Source of the DNA: Plantago ovata
Taxonomy: Eukaryota > Streptophyta > Magnoliopsida > Lamiales > Plantaginaceae
NCBI GenBank assembly: GCA_028274465.1
Contig: CM051455.1
Coordinates: forward strand, 107,196,942 to 107,260,941
DNA: 64,000 nt
Direction: 5' to 3'
Each line of letters opens with the position of its first letter. Positions within the stretch are counted from its first letter, which is position 1. The notes below the pieces were generated by a model. That model saw only the letters and a list, made by a program, of their open reading frames with translations. It did no database searches and was not told the DNA's origin. This document shows, piece after piece, positions 23,227-34,650 of this stretch. The position numbers were made by a program, and so were the translations under genes.

Positions 23227-24088
23227 TCATGAACCGAATTTGTCAGGCTCAATTAATCAAATAAATTTGTTTTTAGCCAAAGGCAATTCACAACTACAAC
23301 GAAAACCAAGGTACGTAGTGTAGCAGTAAAATAACCTCGAGTGTCAATCTCTAAGGACTATAACTAGCTTTATCTAATTTAACTTAAACTATAAACTCAA
23401 CAAACGACTTAGCATAGATTTTCTTATCCATAATAATGGAAGTTGGCGATAGTATGATCATTCAAAGCATCAGGTTAATAATCATGCATGAAGTACTTGA
23501 ACGTTTGCATAGAAATCTAAGATCATGAAATGTCCAATGTGTTCCGTTGAATTCAACACTACGAAGATAGAGGGCTTAGATAGATCAAAGAAATAAAGCA
23601 ATAAGTCCAGTCTGAATCGCGTTACAGCCAATCATGCATAATCAAGAACCCTAGCTAAGAAATCACATACCATCACCAACGATAGATTTAGCTACTCATA
23701 GATAGATTGCAATCAACAAGAATCAAAGCAAGATTGAATGAAAACATGCTGAAAGAAATAAATAAAAGTAGAAAAATCGTGAGATACAATGTTACCAACG
23801 AAGGGCGTCAATCTCCGAAGAATTGCTAACTCAGAAGCAAGAATTGATAAACAACGAGGTCCAATTGCTATGCTTAATCCTCCAAATTGATAAGAAAAAC
23901 ACTCCCCTATGCTAAGAATTCCTAAAACGGGCTCTGGAGAATTCGTCTCTAAAACTAATGTGAGAGGGTCTTAAAACGTAGAGCATGGAGCAACTATATA
24001 TAGGAGTTCGGAAGACGTGGGGCGAACCGCCCCAGACGCCGGGCGAACCGCCTGGCGTGGGTCGAACCGCCCCACATCCCGGGCGAAC
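23227..24088 (-). repeat. LTR C (5' LTR of E2, truncated)
   Basis: Colinear with LTR B from the TCATGAACCG start to the palindrome cluster (CATCCCGGGCGAAC), where LTR D begins abruptly at 24089. The remaining third of the LTR is not found elsewhere in the window. Confidence 0.8.
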
Positions 24089-25825
24089 TGATGAACGGGA
24101 ATTTGTCAGATTCTAATTCAGCAAATAAATTTGTTTATTAGCCAAAGGCAATCCACAACTACAACGAAAACCGTAGTGTAGTAGTAGAGTGGCTCGAGTG
24201 TCGTTCTCTCAGAACTATACTAGCTTTATCAAATCTAATTAAGAATATAAAATAGCAAATAGAAAGCAATAGGGAGTTTTCAAACAGATAATGGAGATTG
24301 GTGATAGTATGGTCCTTCTTAACATAATGGGTCGATAATCATGCGTAAATTCCGTGGTCTTGCATAGAGATCTTTGAATCAATCTTGTGTCCTGGTTGCA
24401 AGTATTAAGCACTACGAAGATAATATGGGTCTGACTCATCAACAACTAACGTCCTAATGTGTTCCGTAATCATTCAACACTACGAAGATAATTTGGTCTG
24501 ATTGGTCGACAAGTGTCCAAGTGTGCATAATTATCAATACAACATACGAGAATTTTGGTGTTCAACTGATCAACGAAATAAAGCAATGACACGGAGTATA
24601 ATGCGCGATATAGCCATTAGCTTGATTATCTTCCCTCGCTAAGAATTCACATACTACCACCAACGATAAATTTAGCTACTCATAGGCATGCAATCAATAG
24701 CAATCATAGAAGAAAACATATTGAAAGAATATAAAATAAGTAGATAAAAGTTGTAAGATACAAAGTTACCGAAGGTTGTCAATCTCCGGGTGATTGCGAT
24801 CCTACGCGCTCCAATCTGCGTCTTGCATAGAGATCTTTGAATCAATCTTGTGTCCTGGTTGCAAGTATTAAGCACTACGAAGATAATATGGGTCTGACTC
24901 ATCAACAACTAACGTCCTAATGTGTTCCGTAATCATTCAACACTACGAAGATAATTTGGTCTGATTGGTCGACAAGTGTCCAAGTGTGCATAATTATCAA
25001 TACAACATACGAGAATTTTGGTGTTCAACTGATCAACGAAATAAAGCAATGACACGGAGTATAATGCGCGATATAGCCATTAGCATGATTATCTTCCCTC
25101 GCTAAGAATTCACATACTACCACCAACGATAAATTTAGCTACTCATAGGCATGCAATCAATAGCAATCATAGAAGAAAACATATTGAAAGAATATAAAAT
25201 AAGTAGATAAAAGTTGTAAGATACAAAGTTACCGAAGGTTGTCAATCTCCGGGTGATTGCGATCCTACGCGCTCCAATCTGCTATGAAAAAGTATCCCCT
25301 AAGCTATGGAACTCCCAGGACAGGCCCCGGGAAGTTCCTACCTAAAACTATAGAGAAAGGTGAGAAAGTAGGCTTGGAAAGATATGATTTTTGGAGAGAA
25401 AACTCGCAACTATATATAGGCCCGAAATTCTTCTGGGGCGGTTCGCCCGGTGATGGGGCGGCTCGCCCCACAGTGTAAACGCGGAATTTTTGCGTTATCG
25501 ACGCGGTTTTGGATTTCTTCACCTTTTCGGACTCGGTTTATGACTTCTAGTAGCCTTCTAACCTCCAGATTCGGCCCCTAGACTCCAAATCCTATCCGGA
25601 AACCTTCAGATACTCCAAATATGCTTCTGGAACACCAATTCCTTGTAGACTTCAATATAAATGCCCGTAAATCTCCGAATTTTAACCAAAACCTGTAAAA
25701 TAAAATCTAAAGGGAAACGTGACACTATTCTAATAAAATGTACTAAAATATAGCTAAATTAACATAGAGGATAGCTAAAATAGGTGAAAAAGACTCGAAT
25801 GAAAGTGTAAAATACACAATCATCA
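24089..25825 (-). repeat. LTR D (3' LTR of E3), with internal duplication
   Basis: Starts TGATGAACGGG and ends CAATCATCA, directly followed by the polypurine tract AACTCCCCAAACC. Without its duplication it is about 1.27 kb, similar to the LTRs of E6. It belongs to a different subfamily from LTRs A-C. The palindromes near 25434-25472 are fewer. Confidence 0.85.
24357..25282. repeat. 463-bp tandem duplication inside LTR D
   Basis: Units 24357-24819 and 24820-25282 both begin GTCTTGCATAGAGATC and end GCTCCAATCTGC. They are nearly identical; one difference is TTAGCTTG versus TTAGCATG. The near identity points to a recent event or an assembly error. Confidence 0.9.
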
Positions 25826-26922
25826 AACTCCCCAAACCGAACCTTTGCTTGTCCTCAAGCAACTAAGCTAGACTCTAATACAAAAAACATGCAAGACTCA
25901 AAAATGGAGTTTCATGCCAAATAAAACGAACTAATCTACTGAATCTACCAAATAACATATGAACAAAAACCATATAAATCAAAGCATGAATATAGGTTGA
26001 AGAATACCTCGATTGACTTATACACATCCACATAAGCACTTATGTCAAGACAAGATAGTCTCTCGTAACATTCTCTACCTGGACCTAGTCAGTGACGACG
26101 TAATGATGCATGCTATGATACGAATGGTTGCCCCGTGCCTATGAAACTGAGGACTTACTGATGTTCCACCATGTTAAGACTTTTCCTCAAAAGAGGTCGA
26201 ACCAGTACTGGCTCTCATCAAACGAAGGAGGGTTCCCTATAAAAGATAACACTCCCCTATTCTACCCATCTCTCAAATAAAGTCTTAAGCTATTCACCAC
26301 TTCCTGAATGGCAGGACGAGGGTGGTCTAGAACAGATGACACTTAAGACAAAAAAGATAAAAAATAGAAAAACACAATTACGAACAATACGAAAAAATGG
26401 AAAAGACTCAATACTTTGCTAAACTCCTATTCGGCTTTTCTTTTTTGGACCCTTCTTTGCTTTTTTGGGGTCTTCTCTTTTCTTTTCTTTTTTTCTTTCC
26501 AAATTCTTTTTTCATTTTCTTTTTCTCTTTTTTCTGGAATTTTTCTTTCTTTCTTTTTTTTCGATTTTTCTAGCCAGCAGTAGCATAACAAAGAGAAACA
26601 AAAAGACTCACACGACTTCCCCAAACCTATTCGAAAGAATAGGTTGGAGTACAAAATTACGGAAAAGGAAAAATAAACTCACTTTACGAAAAATGAAAAA
26701 CAGAAACAAGTCTAATGATGGTGTAACCCCCTCCCCAAACCTATTCGGAAGAATAGGTTATAAACAAAGGATCACACAACCTCACACTACCTCCTTCCTA
26801 GGCATTTATCAATCTCAAAGCATGGTGAAGACTTGTTGCCTCTTAGGTACATAATTACTCGGGAAACAACCATAAGACCCTAACATGCATCATCCTATTA
26901 TAAAGGCCTTCGTGAACCGCAG
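25826..26922 (-). mobile_element. E3: PPT-side internal fragment
   Basis: This is the 3'-terminal internal part of an E4/E6-type element on the minus strand. It contains the polypurine tract beside LTR D, a pyrimidine-rich tract (26430-26565; polypurine on the element strand) and two hairpin motifs near 26621 and 26738. It ends in GTGAACCGCAGTA, after which Athila RNase H sequence starts. In other copies this phrase continues AGAGAAAACACCAC. The long Phe-rich plus-strand reading here is only the pyrimidine tract. Confidence 0.75.
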
Positions 26923-28996
26923 TACTAGCATAGTAAATCACTCTGAAACGGTTATCAACCTTTTGACCAAGAACAACACCCATAGCATAGTCAGAAGCAT
27001 CAGACATAATTTCAAAAGGAATTCTCCAATCCGGAGAGACTATAATAGGGGTTGTTAAGAGTTTCTCCTTAAGTGTGTGGAAAGCGTCAAGACATTCTTG
27101 TGTGAATTCGAAGGGAACATCTTTAGCAAGCAAGTTACTCAAGCACTTAGCTATCTTAGAGAAATCTTTGATAAATCTCCTATGGAAGCCTACATGTCCA
27201 AGGAAGGATTGCAATTCACGAACACAAGTAGGTGGAGGTAACTTTTCAATGATTTCAAGTTTTCCTTTGTCTACCTCTATCCCTCTTTTAGAAATAGCAT
27301 GTCCTAACACAATTCCCTCTTTAACCATATAGTGACTCTTTTCCCAACTCAAGGTAAGATTACATTCAATACACCTACTTAAGACACGATCAAGTTTATC
27401 AAGACAATCATCAAATGAATCACCGTAAACGGAAAAATCATCCATAAATACCTCAACAAATTTATTCACCATGTCGGAGAAGACGGAGAGCATGCAACGT
27501 TGGAAAGTGGCCGGAGCATTGCACAATCCGAAGGGCATCCTACGGTATGCGAAAGTGCCGAAAGGACATGTGAAGGTGGTCTTCTCTTGGTCCTCGGGAG
27601 CTATAGGAATCTGGTAGAAACCTGACAAACCATCCAAGAAACAATAGAACTCTCGCCCAGCAAGGCGGTTAAGCATATCATCGATAAATGTCAAGGGAAA
27701 ATGATCCTTCTTAGTGGAAGAATTTAATCTCCTATAATCTATGCACATACGCCACCCGGTTGTCTTCCTAACGGGTACTAATTCCCCTTTATCATTAGCC
27801 TCAACCGCGATTCCGGATTTCTTAGGGACTACATGGACGGGACTAACCCATTTTCTATCCGGGGCTGGATAAATCATCTTAGCATCTAGGAGTTTAAGGA
27901 CCTCTTTTTTCACAACCTCCTGCATAGTTGGGTTTAACCTACATTGTGGTTGCCTAACAGGTTTGGCATCCTCTTCTAAGGCTATCTTGTGGGTACATTG
28001 CACTTGGCTTATGCCCTTTATGTCTCCTATACTCCATCCTATGGCTCCAGTATTCCTTTTTAACACCTCTACTAACTTAGATTCTTGCTCCTCAGTAAGT
28101 TTAGAAGATATTATTACAGGTTTAGACTCATTCTCTCCTAGGAAGACATATTTCAAATGGCTTCGTAATGGTTTAAGCTCAAGGGTTGGTTGACTAGGTG
28201 GAGGGGTCACTCCTTCATCTTCATCTACTTCTAGGGACTCCTCTACTTCTTCCCCTAGAGGGATTTCAGGTGCACTATCTAGGAGGGCTGTCATAGCTAA
28301 CACTTCTTCGGTGACAAATCCCTCTTCAAGGTTCATAGTAAGAGCGGCTTCTAAGGGGTCGCTAACTTGATGAGCAAAATAAGTATCACAAGAGACAGAT
28401 TCATAACAATCAACAAATTTAAGTTCTTCAATCATAGCTTCCTCAGAGTTAGGTTCACATACCTGTTTGTATTGCTCGATCTGAACTTTGTCTCCGAGTA
28501 CCTCCATGGTGATCTTTTTCCCTCGAAGCTCCAAACATGTGTTGGTGGTAGCCATGAAGGGTCTGCCCAAAAGCACAATATGCTCCTTTCTCGAACTTGT
28601 ACCCTCGTCTGTTGTTTCCATCACCACAAAGTCGGTTGGTACAATGATTCTATCCACCTTAACTAGAATATCCTCGACTATCCCCAGTGGGCGTTTCACA
28701 CTTCGATCAGCCATTTGAACGACCATGCTAGTGGGTTGGATTTTTCCCAACCCCAACGCCTTGTAGATGGAGTATGGCATTAAATTAATGCTAGCCCCCA
28801 AATCAAGCATTGCTTTTGTGGATCGGCCGTTTCCCATGGTGATACTAATTATGAAACTCCCGGGATCCTTTTGCTTCAAAGGTAACTCATGCACCGAGTT
28901 AACCATTTCAAGTTCAGCCACATCCCCTTTCTGGAAAATCTTCTTATTACTCCTCACCTCTTTGAAAAATTTCGTGTAAGCGGGAATATTTTGAAT
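26923..28996 (-). pseudogene. pol: Athila protease-reverse transcriptase-RNase H (truncated)
   Basis: The longest open stretch starts at Met 28957; numbering follows it. The retropepsin active site reads LDLGASINLM (residues 51-60), the DLGAS form usual in Athila. The reverse transcriptase spans about residues 340-530, with FLDGLSGFYQIPI and the catalytic FMDD at 504-507. The connection region follows, and RNase H begins with its first Asp in MSDASDYAMG (651-660). After YYAS (678) the reading enters antisense E3 sequence, so the remaining RNase H residues and the integrase are lost. Upstream it is in frame with gag across a single TAG at 28997-28999. The product would copy element RNA inside Gag particles if intact; this copy cannot. 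Confidence 0.9.
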
Positions 28997-30680
28997 CTAT
29001 TCCAGAAGGGGAACGTTCACCTCTACTTTTGATAGGATCCCATATATAGGTGAGTCTCGGATGTCCTTCTTAGCTTCCTTTATCCTTCCGGGAAAGGGAA
29101 GATGGGGTTTAGGGGGCACATAAGGATTAGGCGACTTATGGAGTCCGCCCTCCTTTTGTTGTGCGCCCCCTTCCTCATCTTCCTTATCCTTCTCAGTAAC
29201 AAGTTCAGGGGTTGGTGCGGCTTCTTCTACCACCTCCTTCTCCAGTTGCTCATCATCACCTGTATCACATGTATTATTAGGCAAAGATTTAGCTTTAGAA
29301 GGATACATCAAAGGATATGGTGGTCTTGATTCCTTGCCACTCCGCAAAAGTATGTTTGCCTCTTCAAGTTCTTCCTCAATCCTGGAGCTTTCACAATGTT
29401 CTTCTTCGCTTTCCAGATCAGCCTCAAGTCCCTCAATGAACTCCTCTTGATGATTAAGATTTCTCTCATTTTTGGAAAAATCAGAATTTTCCTCCCAGGT
29501 CCCAGGCGGACCGCTTGACAGAGCGCAAGCGGAGCGCTTGCCAAGCGCTTCGCTTGGCTCAGGCCAAGCGCTTCGCCTGGCTCCTGGAGCTTCTTTTTTT
29601 TCTCCTTCTTTCTCTGCTGGAATTTCAAGCCCTCCGCTTGACTGCTCCAAGCGCTCAGCCTGGATTTCCAGTGGATTTTCTTCATGCATATGACACTCGG
29701 AACCCCTTTCTTCACTCATTTTCTCTTCTAGTAACTCGAGCATGACCTCAGATTCTCCTAGAACTTCATACACACACTCCATTCTATTATCAAAATCCTC
29801 TTGGTATTTACCCGCTACTTTGAGCACATTTCCCCAAACCTTCATTAGAGTGGATAACACCTCCTCTTCCTCTTCGGTGAAGCACTCCTCTTCACCTTGA
29901 GTTTGCGAGTCTTCAGCCTCAAAGACGTAATATGGAATATTTTCGCCCGAGCATGTCTTCACTTTATAATCCAAGTTGTCATCATAAGAACTAATAGCAA
30001 TAGGCTTGGGTGCTCGATACATCTCCGAGTAGTCAACCGGTGGCACAGGAGTACGGTTATGTGTCGCAACGAGCAATCTCCCAAAATCCTCTTTGATTTG
30101 GGATACGGTACAATTCTCCATAACGTCAAATGCACCATCTATCACCAACTGCAAGTCTTCATCCAATCCCCGATAAAAATAAGTAATCAGTTCATATTCG
30201 CTCAACCGATGATGTGGGCATTCGCTCTTGTAGAGCTCAAATCTCTCTAGAGCATCGCAGAACCTTTCTCCCTTCCGCTGAGTGAATTCAATTATCCGCT
30301 TCTTGAGCTCTTCATTTTCCCTAGGCGAAAGGAACCGATCAAGAAAGGCGTCTACCACGTCTTGCCAACTCCTCAGTGATCCCCCAGGCAAAGATCTCAA
30401 CCATTTCCTTGGGTTTTCCAGTAAGAGCACATGGAAACAACCGACGCAAGAGCTGATCATCATTCAACTCACGTGGTGGTAACAACCCGACATGACGCCG
30501 GTATTCTACCACGAATCGCAATCCATTCTCGCAAGGCGAATCTCGGAAGGTAGCTATGCTATAGAGAATTTCATCAGTGACCTCATATAACCTAGCCTCC
30601 GGTTCAAGATAAATCGCCGGCTCTTTCCTTATCGCCTCATACCGGACTTTGAAAGCTTCGTTCAAGCAAACTTCTTCCAT
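28997..30680 (-). pseudogene. gag: Athila gag (one frameshift)
   Basis: The N-terminal frame starts MEEVCLNEAFKVRYEAIRKE at 30680. The core continues in another frame after a one-base shift near 30415: RKWLRSLPGGSLRSWQDV and GERFCDALERFELYKSECPHH, the conserved plant Gag domain that builds the particle. A long acidic C-terminal region follows. At 29500-29660 it is encoded by palindromic AAGCG-NNN-CGCTT repeats, giving the unusual Ala/Arg/Ser/Pro stretch RRSAWPEPSEALGKRSACAL. The frame ends at TAG 28997, directly in frame with pol. No zinc knuckle was seen, as is common in Athila gag. Confidence 0.85.
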
Positions 30681-30829
30681 ACCTGTCCATCAACAAAGCC
30701 TTCAACTAACTGTAAGTTTCTGTTAGTAACGCAAAACTTTCACACAATTCAATCAAGAAAGAAATAAGGGTTGGATATAGATGTTGGCTGAAAAAAACCA
30801 AAACAAAAACACCAACCAAAGGAGTTAAG

Positions 30830-30847
30830 TCCCCGGCAGCGGCGCCA
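30830..30847 (-). other. Primer-binding site of the Athila element
   Basis: The minus strand reads TGGCGCCGCTGCCGGGGA, three bases inside the LTR. It differs by one base from the sites of E2 and E6 and equals that of E4. Confidence 0.85.
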
Positions 30848-30850
30848 AAT

Positions 30851-32252
30851 TGATGATGTCGTTTTTCACCAATTAAATTTGTTTAAAAGCCAAAGAACAC
30901 TTATCACTACACAAACTAGAGTGCAATGGCAAGTTTTCCCCGAGTGTCGTTCTCTCGGGACCTAACGTGGCTTTGTTTGTGGTTTTTGCTAGTTATTTCA
31001 GTCAACGAGTTCAAGTGTTTATAGAATCGCTTTCTTAGAACAAAGCAACGAGAAATCAGATTGTTGTAATCAAGTTTGGAAAACGATTGGTGGTAGAAAT
31101 CAAATACACATGCATGGGCTACGAATATGCTCACAAGTTCAGTGCGTAAAACCTTCGATCAAGTCTGCTAAGCAACTCGTCTCGGTAACTTTCAAGACAC
31201 ACATCATAAAAGACCACTATTAATACTTTAGAGGTGCTTGTCACTAACACCATTTATCTAGCATGTTGCAAATCTCTAACATACAATCCTATAGCTTTCA
31301 TTGACCAAGAGTTTGTCACTATACTCAATTTGAATATATTTTATAGGCAACTAAGAATCATATGAAGGAATTTGCAGCAAGATTGAATCACAATCTCATG
31401 TAAGCATAAACATAACCCATAGCATGCATATTCTACATTCTACCACCAACACAAAGGATTTAGCTACTCATATTCATCAACATAGACATCAAATCATATG
31501 AATTGTAAATAGAATACATCAAATCAAACTACAAGAAAAGAGATAATGATACAATGTTACCACCAAGCTGTCACTAATCGGTGGGTATTGATGAAAACCT
31601 CTCCGTAGATGAAACAATGGATGCAATCATATGCCAAAACCTTTAATCCAAGCTAAAATCCAATGTAATCTGAGTTTTCCCTGTGTTTTGGGGCTTAGGA
31701 GCTCTCCAAAACGAAGCTACAGTTCAAAAGTCTTCAAAAAGTAACAGAAGATCAGATCTAGGAAGGAAAATCCAAAAACGTAACCGCTGCCAAGCGGACC
31801 GCTTGGAGAAGCCAAGCGGAGCGCTTGGCAAGCGAAGCGCTTTGGCCCTCCAAGCGCTTCGCTTGGATGCTGTCCCAAAGCTCCTGGAAAATGAAGCGGA
31901 GTGCTTCACTATTCCAGGCGCTTAGCTTGGCTCCTGGGCAGATTTTTGTCTTCAAACTCAATATTTTTGCCCTCGTACGGCCCTCGGGTGCCTTGGACTC
32001 ATCCTTCTCGATGCTTATTGATGCTCAAACACTCACGAACAAGCCGTGGAGATCAAGGAACTTCAACGGGGCCATTTTCTATCAAAAAAGCTCGTTTTTA
32101 GCTCCAAAAACGCCATTTCGTACCTAAGTGCCTGAAAATGCAGAAAACAATAAACGTGACACTATTCTACAAAACTAACCAAAAAACAAGGCTAAAAGAT
32201 AGCAAAAGAAGGTAAAAAAGACAAGATGAACGCGTCAAAAATACGTTCATCG
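30851..32252 (-). repeat. LTR E (5' LTR of the Athila element)
   Basis: About 1.4 kb, starting TGATGATGTCG on the plus strand and ending ACGTTCATC; the expected final A is G or lost. It shares short colinear blocks with the E-family LTRs: AAGCCAAAG, CGAGTGTCGTTCTCTC, TTTAGCTACTCAT and ACGTGACACTATTCTA. A palindrome cluster of the AAGCG-NNN-CGCTT type is at 31789-31932. It runs straight into an inverted 30-odd-bp scrap of an E-family LTR (32254-32288). Confidence 0.75.
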
Positions 32253-34645
32253 AATTGCCTTTGGCTAAATAACAAATTTATTTGATTCGCTCGGAGCACG
32301 ACATACGCGCGTTCATCACGACCAACCGCTCGAAACAGGCAAGAGCGAGCATGCATATAAATAGGCAAGAGCGAGCACGTATATAAAGGATCGAGGAGCA
32401 ACAGAGCGACCAACCGCTCGAAAAACTTATGATTTCTAGCAGTTACACGCATAAATCGAAGGAGGCAAAGGGGATGTACAGAAAAATAAAAAGGGGGAGG
32501 CATGCGCGTCTACAAGTTCGATTAAGGCATATGAAACAACGGGGACATGCAATTCAAGGGGAGGCATGCGCATCTTCCAGTCCGTTTACATTTTGTTAAG
32601 TCCATACAAATATTGGCCGTTTCAAGGCCGCCGGGCGCCAGCAGAATTGCAGGATATGGAAACGGTAAGGGCGTACACCCCCCATAATAGAGAAATCAAG
32701 CAAAAGGCGAGCAATTAAAGCATGAAATCAAAGCCGAGGTATAAATTCATACTTGGAAAGGTCTGATGGAAGGTTGGAAACCGGAATGTAAGCCGGAAAA
32801 CTTGAAGATCGCCTGAAAAATTGCGAAGTTGATGTCAGAATAAGTCCTCGCTCTCCTTTCGTATCGATGAGGTCACTCATCGGTCACTTAAAAAGGCTCC
32901 TCGCTCTCTCTTTTTGCTCTGAGAAGTTATGTTGCGAAAAGTGTGGAATGACCAAGTATCGACCTATTTATAGAAGGGTATCTCGGGAATACGAACCGTC
33001 GCATACTCTCGCTCCATCCGGGCCGAACACGTGGCCACTATCAACGGCCCGGATCACAGTCGTCTGGTGAATTTCCCGATTTACCCTCCACGCTCCCGCT
33101 TTCACACTCCTTCCCAGGTGAACGCGGATTACCTAGTCACACCAGATAATCCGCGGAGCGAGGACCATGTCAAGTGGATTAATAAAGGAGAGACGAGCAA
33201 CCATTCACCGGAAGAGAAAAATTTGACCGATCCATTTTACGGGACCGATGAGCCACTTTCTCATGAAGCTTCTCGAGAAAGCGCCGAAAGAAAAAGGTGG
33301 CAAGAAGTTATTTCATTCCATTCACTCACAATTATCTCCTCGAGATAATTTACAAAGAAGATAGCGAAAATCCAGTAAATCGAATACCTATTCCCACCAA
33401 GGAACACTTACCCGGATCCGATCTTTGCCCAATAAATATACCCATTTTATAAGGTCCGAGCAACGTCTGCTCGCACCCTATAAAAAGGAGGGGAGAGATA
33501 GGAGGAGGGAAAGGTACCAAGGCGCGAATACGGAAATCATTTTTCGACCACTACTAGTCGAGGCTCTGCTCGACCTCTACTTCAACATAGTTTCTCAACT
33601 ATCTTCTACAAAGATACTTGGAAACTATTGATAGGTAATTAGTGCTTTCCTCTGGAGCGTGATTGTACTTTCCTCTGGAGCGTCGTAGGGCGAAGGTTAT
33701 AGAACGTCCTTCACACTTCAAGTGCCTTCCGTACGGTACCTAGGACCTGAGGTATAACTTAGCAACTTAGCAAGAGGGGGGGGGGTTAGTGGCACAAGCC
33801 CGACTTGTCTAAGATCAAGCCGGAGGAACGACTTTACGTGTAGGGAGTTGGTAGGCTTCCCTAGTAAATGTAGAGCGAGAAAGTAGTGTGATGCTTGAAT
33901 GATTGATTTTTTACCTTGATTGGAGTGAGCCAATATTTATACTAGCAATAGAATATTGCTTGAGTACTTAGGATCGTGACAAGTGTCCGTCCATGATTGA
34001 GTCTTCTATGGGCTTAGGCCCATTTGGAGTGACCCCTGGGCTTTGGCCCAGATCTTCCACTAGGGCTGGCAGGCGTAAAATGTTCATTCTTGGTACCAAA
34101 ATGCTCCTAGGGCGGGTGTCGCCCTAGTACCGTCCGAGGACGGGGTAGTAGGGCGACTGCCGAGCTTCTAAGGTCCGAGGACCACCTTTTTCCTTAGAAC
34201 ATGTTAATTCTTCCTTGACGTAAGGAGTTATGTCCGGCCACCTGTGGTAGTAGGGCGGAAGGACACTCGTCCAACTACCTGTGCTAGTAGGGAAGAAGGG
34301 CACCAATCTTGTTCCTCTCGACGTGCTAGTAGGGCGAGGCTACGTAGCCGGAGGTCGTGGTGTAGCCCGAGGAGCTCTTTGTTGGGCTTGCCTTTCTCCT
34401 ATCTGGTGGCTACAAGGACTTTGTCCTACTAGTAGGGCGTCACCACGCTAGTAGGGCAGCTCAATGGCTAGTAGGGCAGTTGTACTTTTAGGCCGCACAT
34501 AAGGACTTAGGTTATTTTGCCTAGTCTTTTGTCTGGTCGGACCCTGATGAAAGGTGAACAGACCTTTCTATCATGATCAGCCCATGACGCCCTTGTACGC
34601 TCTTAGACGTCCTTGGGGGTTGGACATATTTCGACACCAACTTAT
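32253..34645. repeat. R repeat region (minus-oriented, left flank of E4)
   Basis: GC-richer, CpG-rich sequence unlike its neighbours and without a recognisable ORF. A TATA-like TATAAATAG sits on the minus strand at 32964-32972. At 32330-32410 the phrases CGACCAACCGCTCGAAA and GGCAAGAGCGAGCA-ATATAAA are each duplicated. The stretch 33470-33630, read on the minus strand, is homologous to 43735-43960. The block 33755-33925 matches 12300-12449. From 34100 to 34480 CTAGTAGGGC recurs. It may be the LTR or leader of an unidentified retroelement; E4 inserted at its right end. Confidence 0.5.
34108..34480. repeat. Dispersed CTAGTAGGGC motif cluster
   Basis: At least seven occurrences of TAGTAGGGC or close variants lie within about 370 bp, separated by 15-80 bp of varying sequence, several followed by GA or CA. 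They do not form a regular tandem array. Confidence 0.7.
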
Positions 34646-34650
34646 GTCCC

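Larger units (their letters stand above)
16510..24088 (-). mobile_element. E2: Athila-like non-autonomous element carrying nested insertions
   Basis: Minus orientation, between LTR B and the truncated LTR C. Without the nested solo LTR, its internal region parallels E1 closely: PPT side, hairpin motifs, palindromes at 19372-19512 and the two-frame gag. It additionally has a 337-bp tandem duplication. The solo copia LTR interrupts the gag-like ORF a few codons before its stop. LTR C is cut off by LTR D of E3 at 24089. Confidence 0.75.
26923..32252 (-). mobile_element. Athila-type Ty3/gypsy element, 5' part
   Basis: A minus-strand element consisting of 5' LTR (30851-32252), PBS, gag, protease, reverse transcriptase and the first residues of RNase H. 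It stops at 26923, where E3 sequence takes over. The rest of RNase H, the integrase and the 3' LTR are absent from the window. The reverse transcriptase is of the Athila lineage (FMDDFSVYG, WEKSHYMVKEGIVLGH, FLGHVGF). It is the only polymerase-encoding element of its type here and the best candidate relative of the machinery that moved E1-E7. Confidence 0.85.

Noticed and set aside
26427..26854. Phe/Leu-rich and Lys/Glu-rich ORFs on opposite strands (also at 36335-36703 and 54350-54577)
   Set aside because: They result from the pyrimidine-rich tract and have no protein-like composition.
32192..32503. A 103-codon minus-strand ORF
   Set aside because: It spans an LTR end, an inverted LTR scrap and duplicated R motifs; no conserved features.
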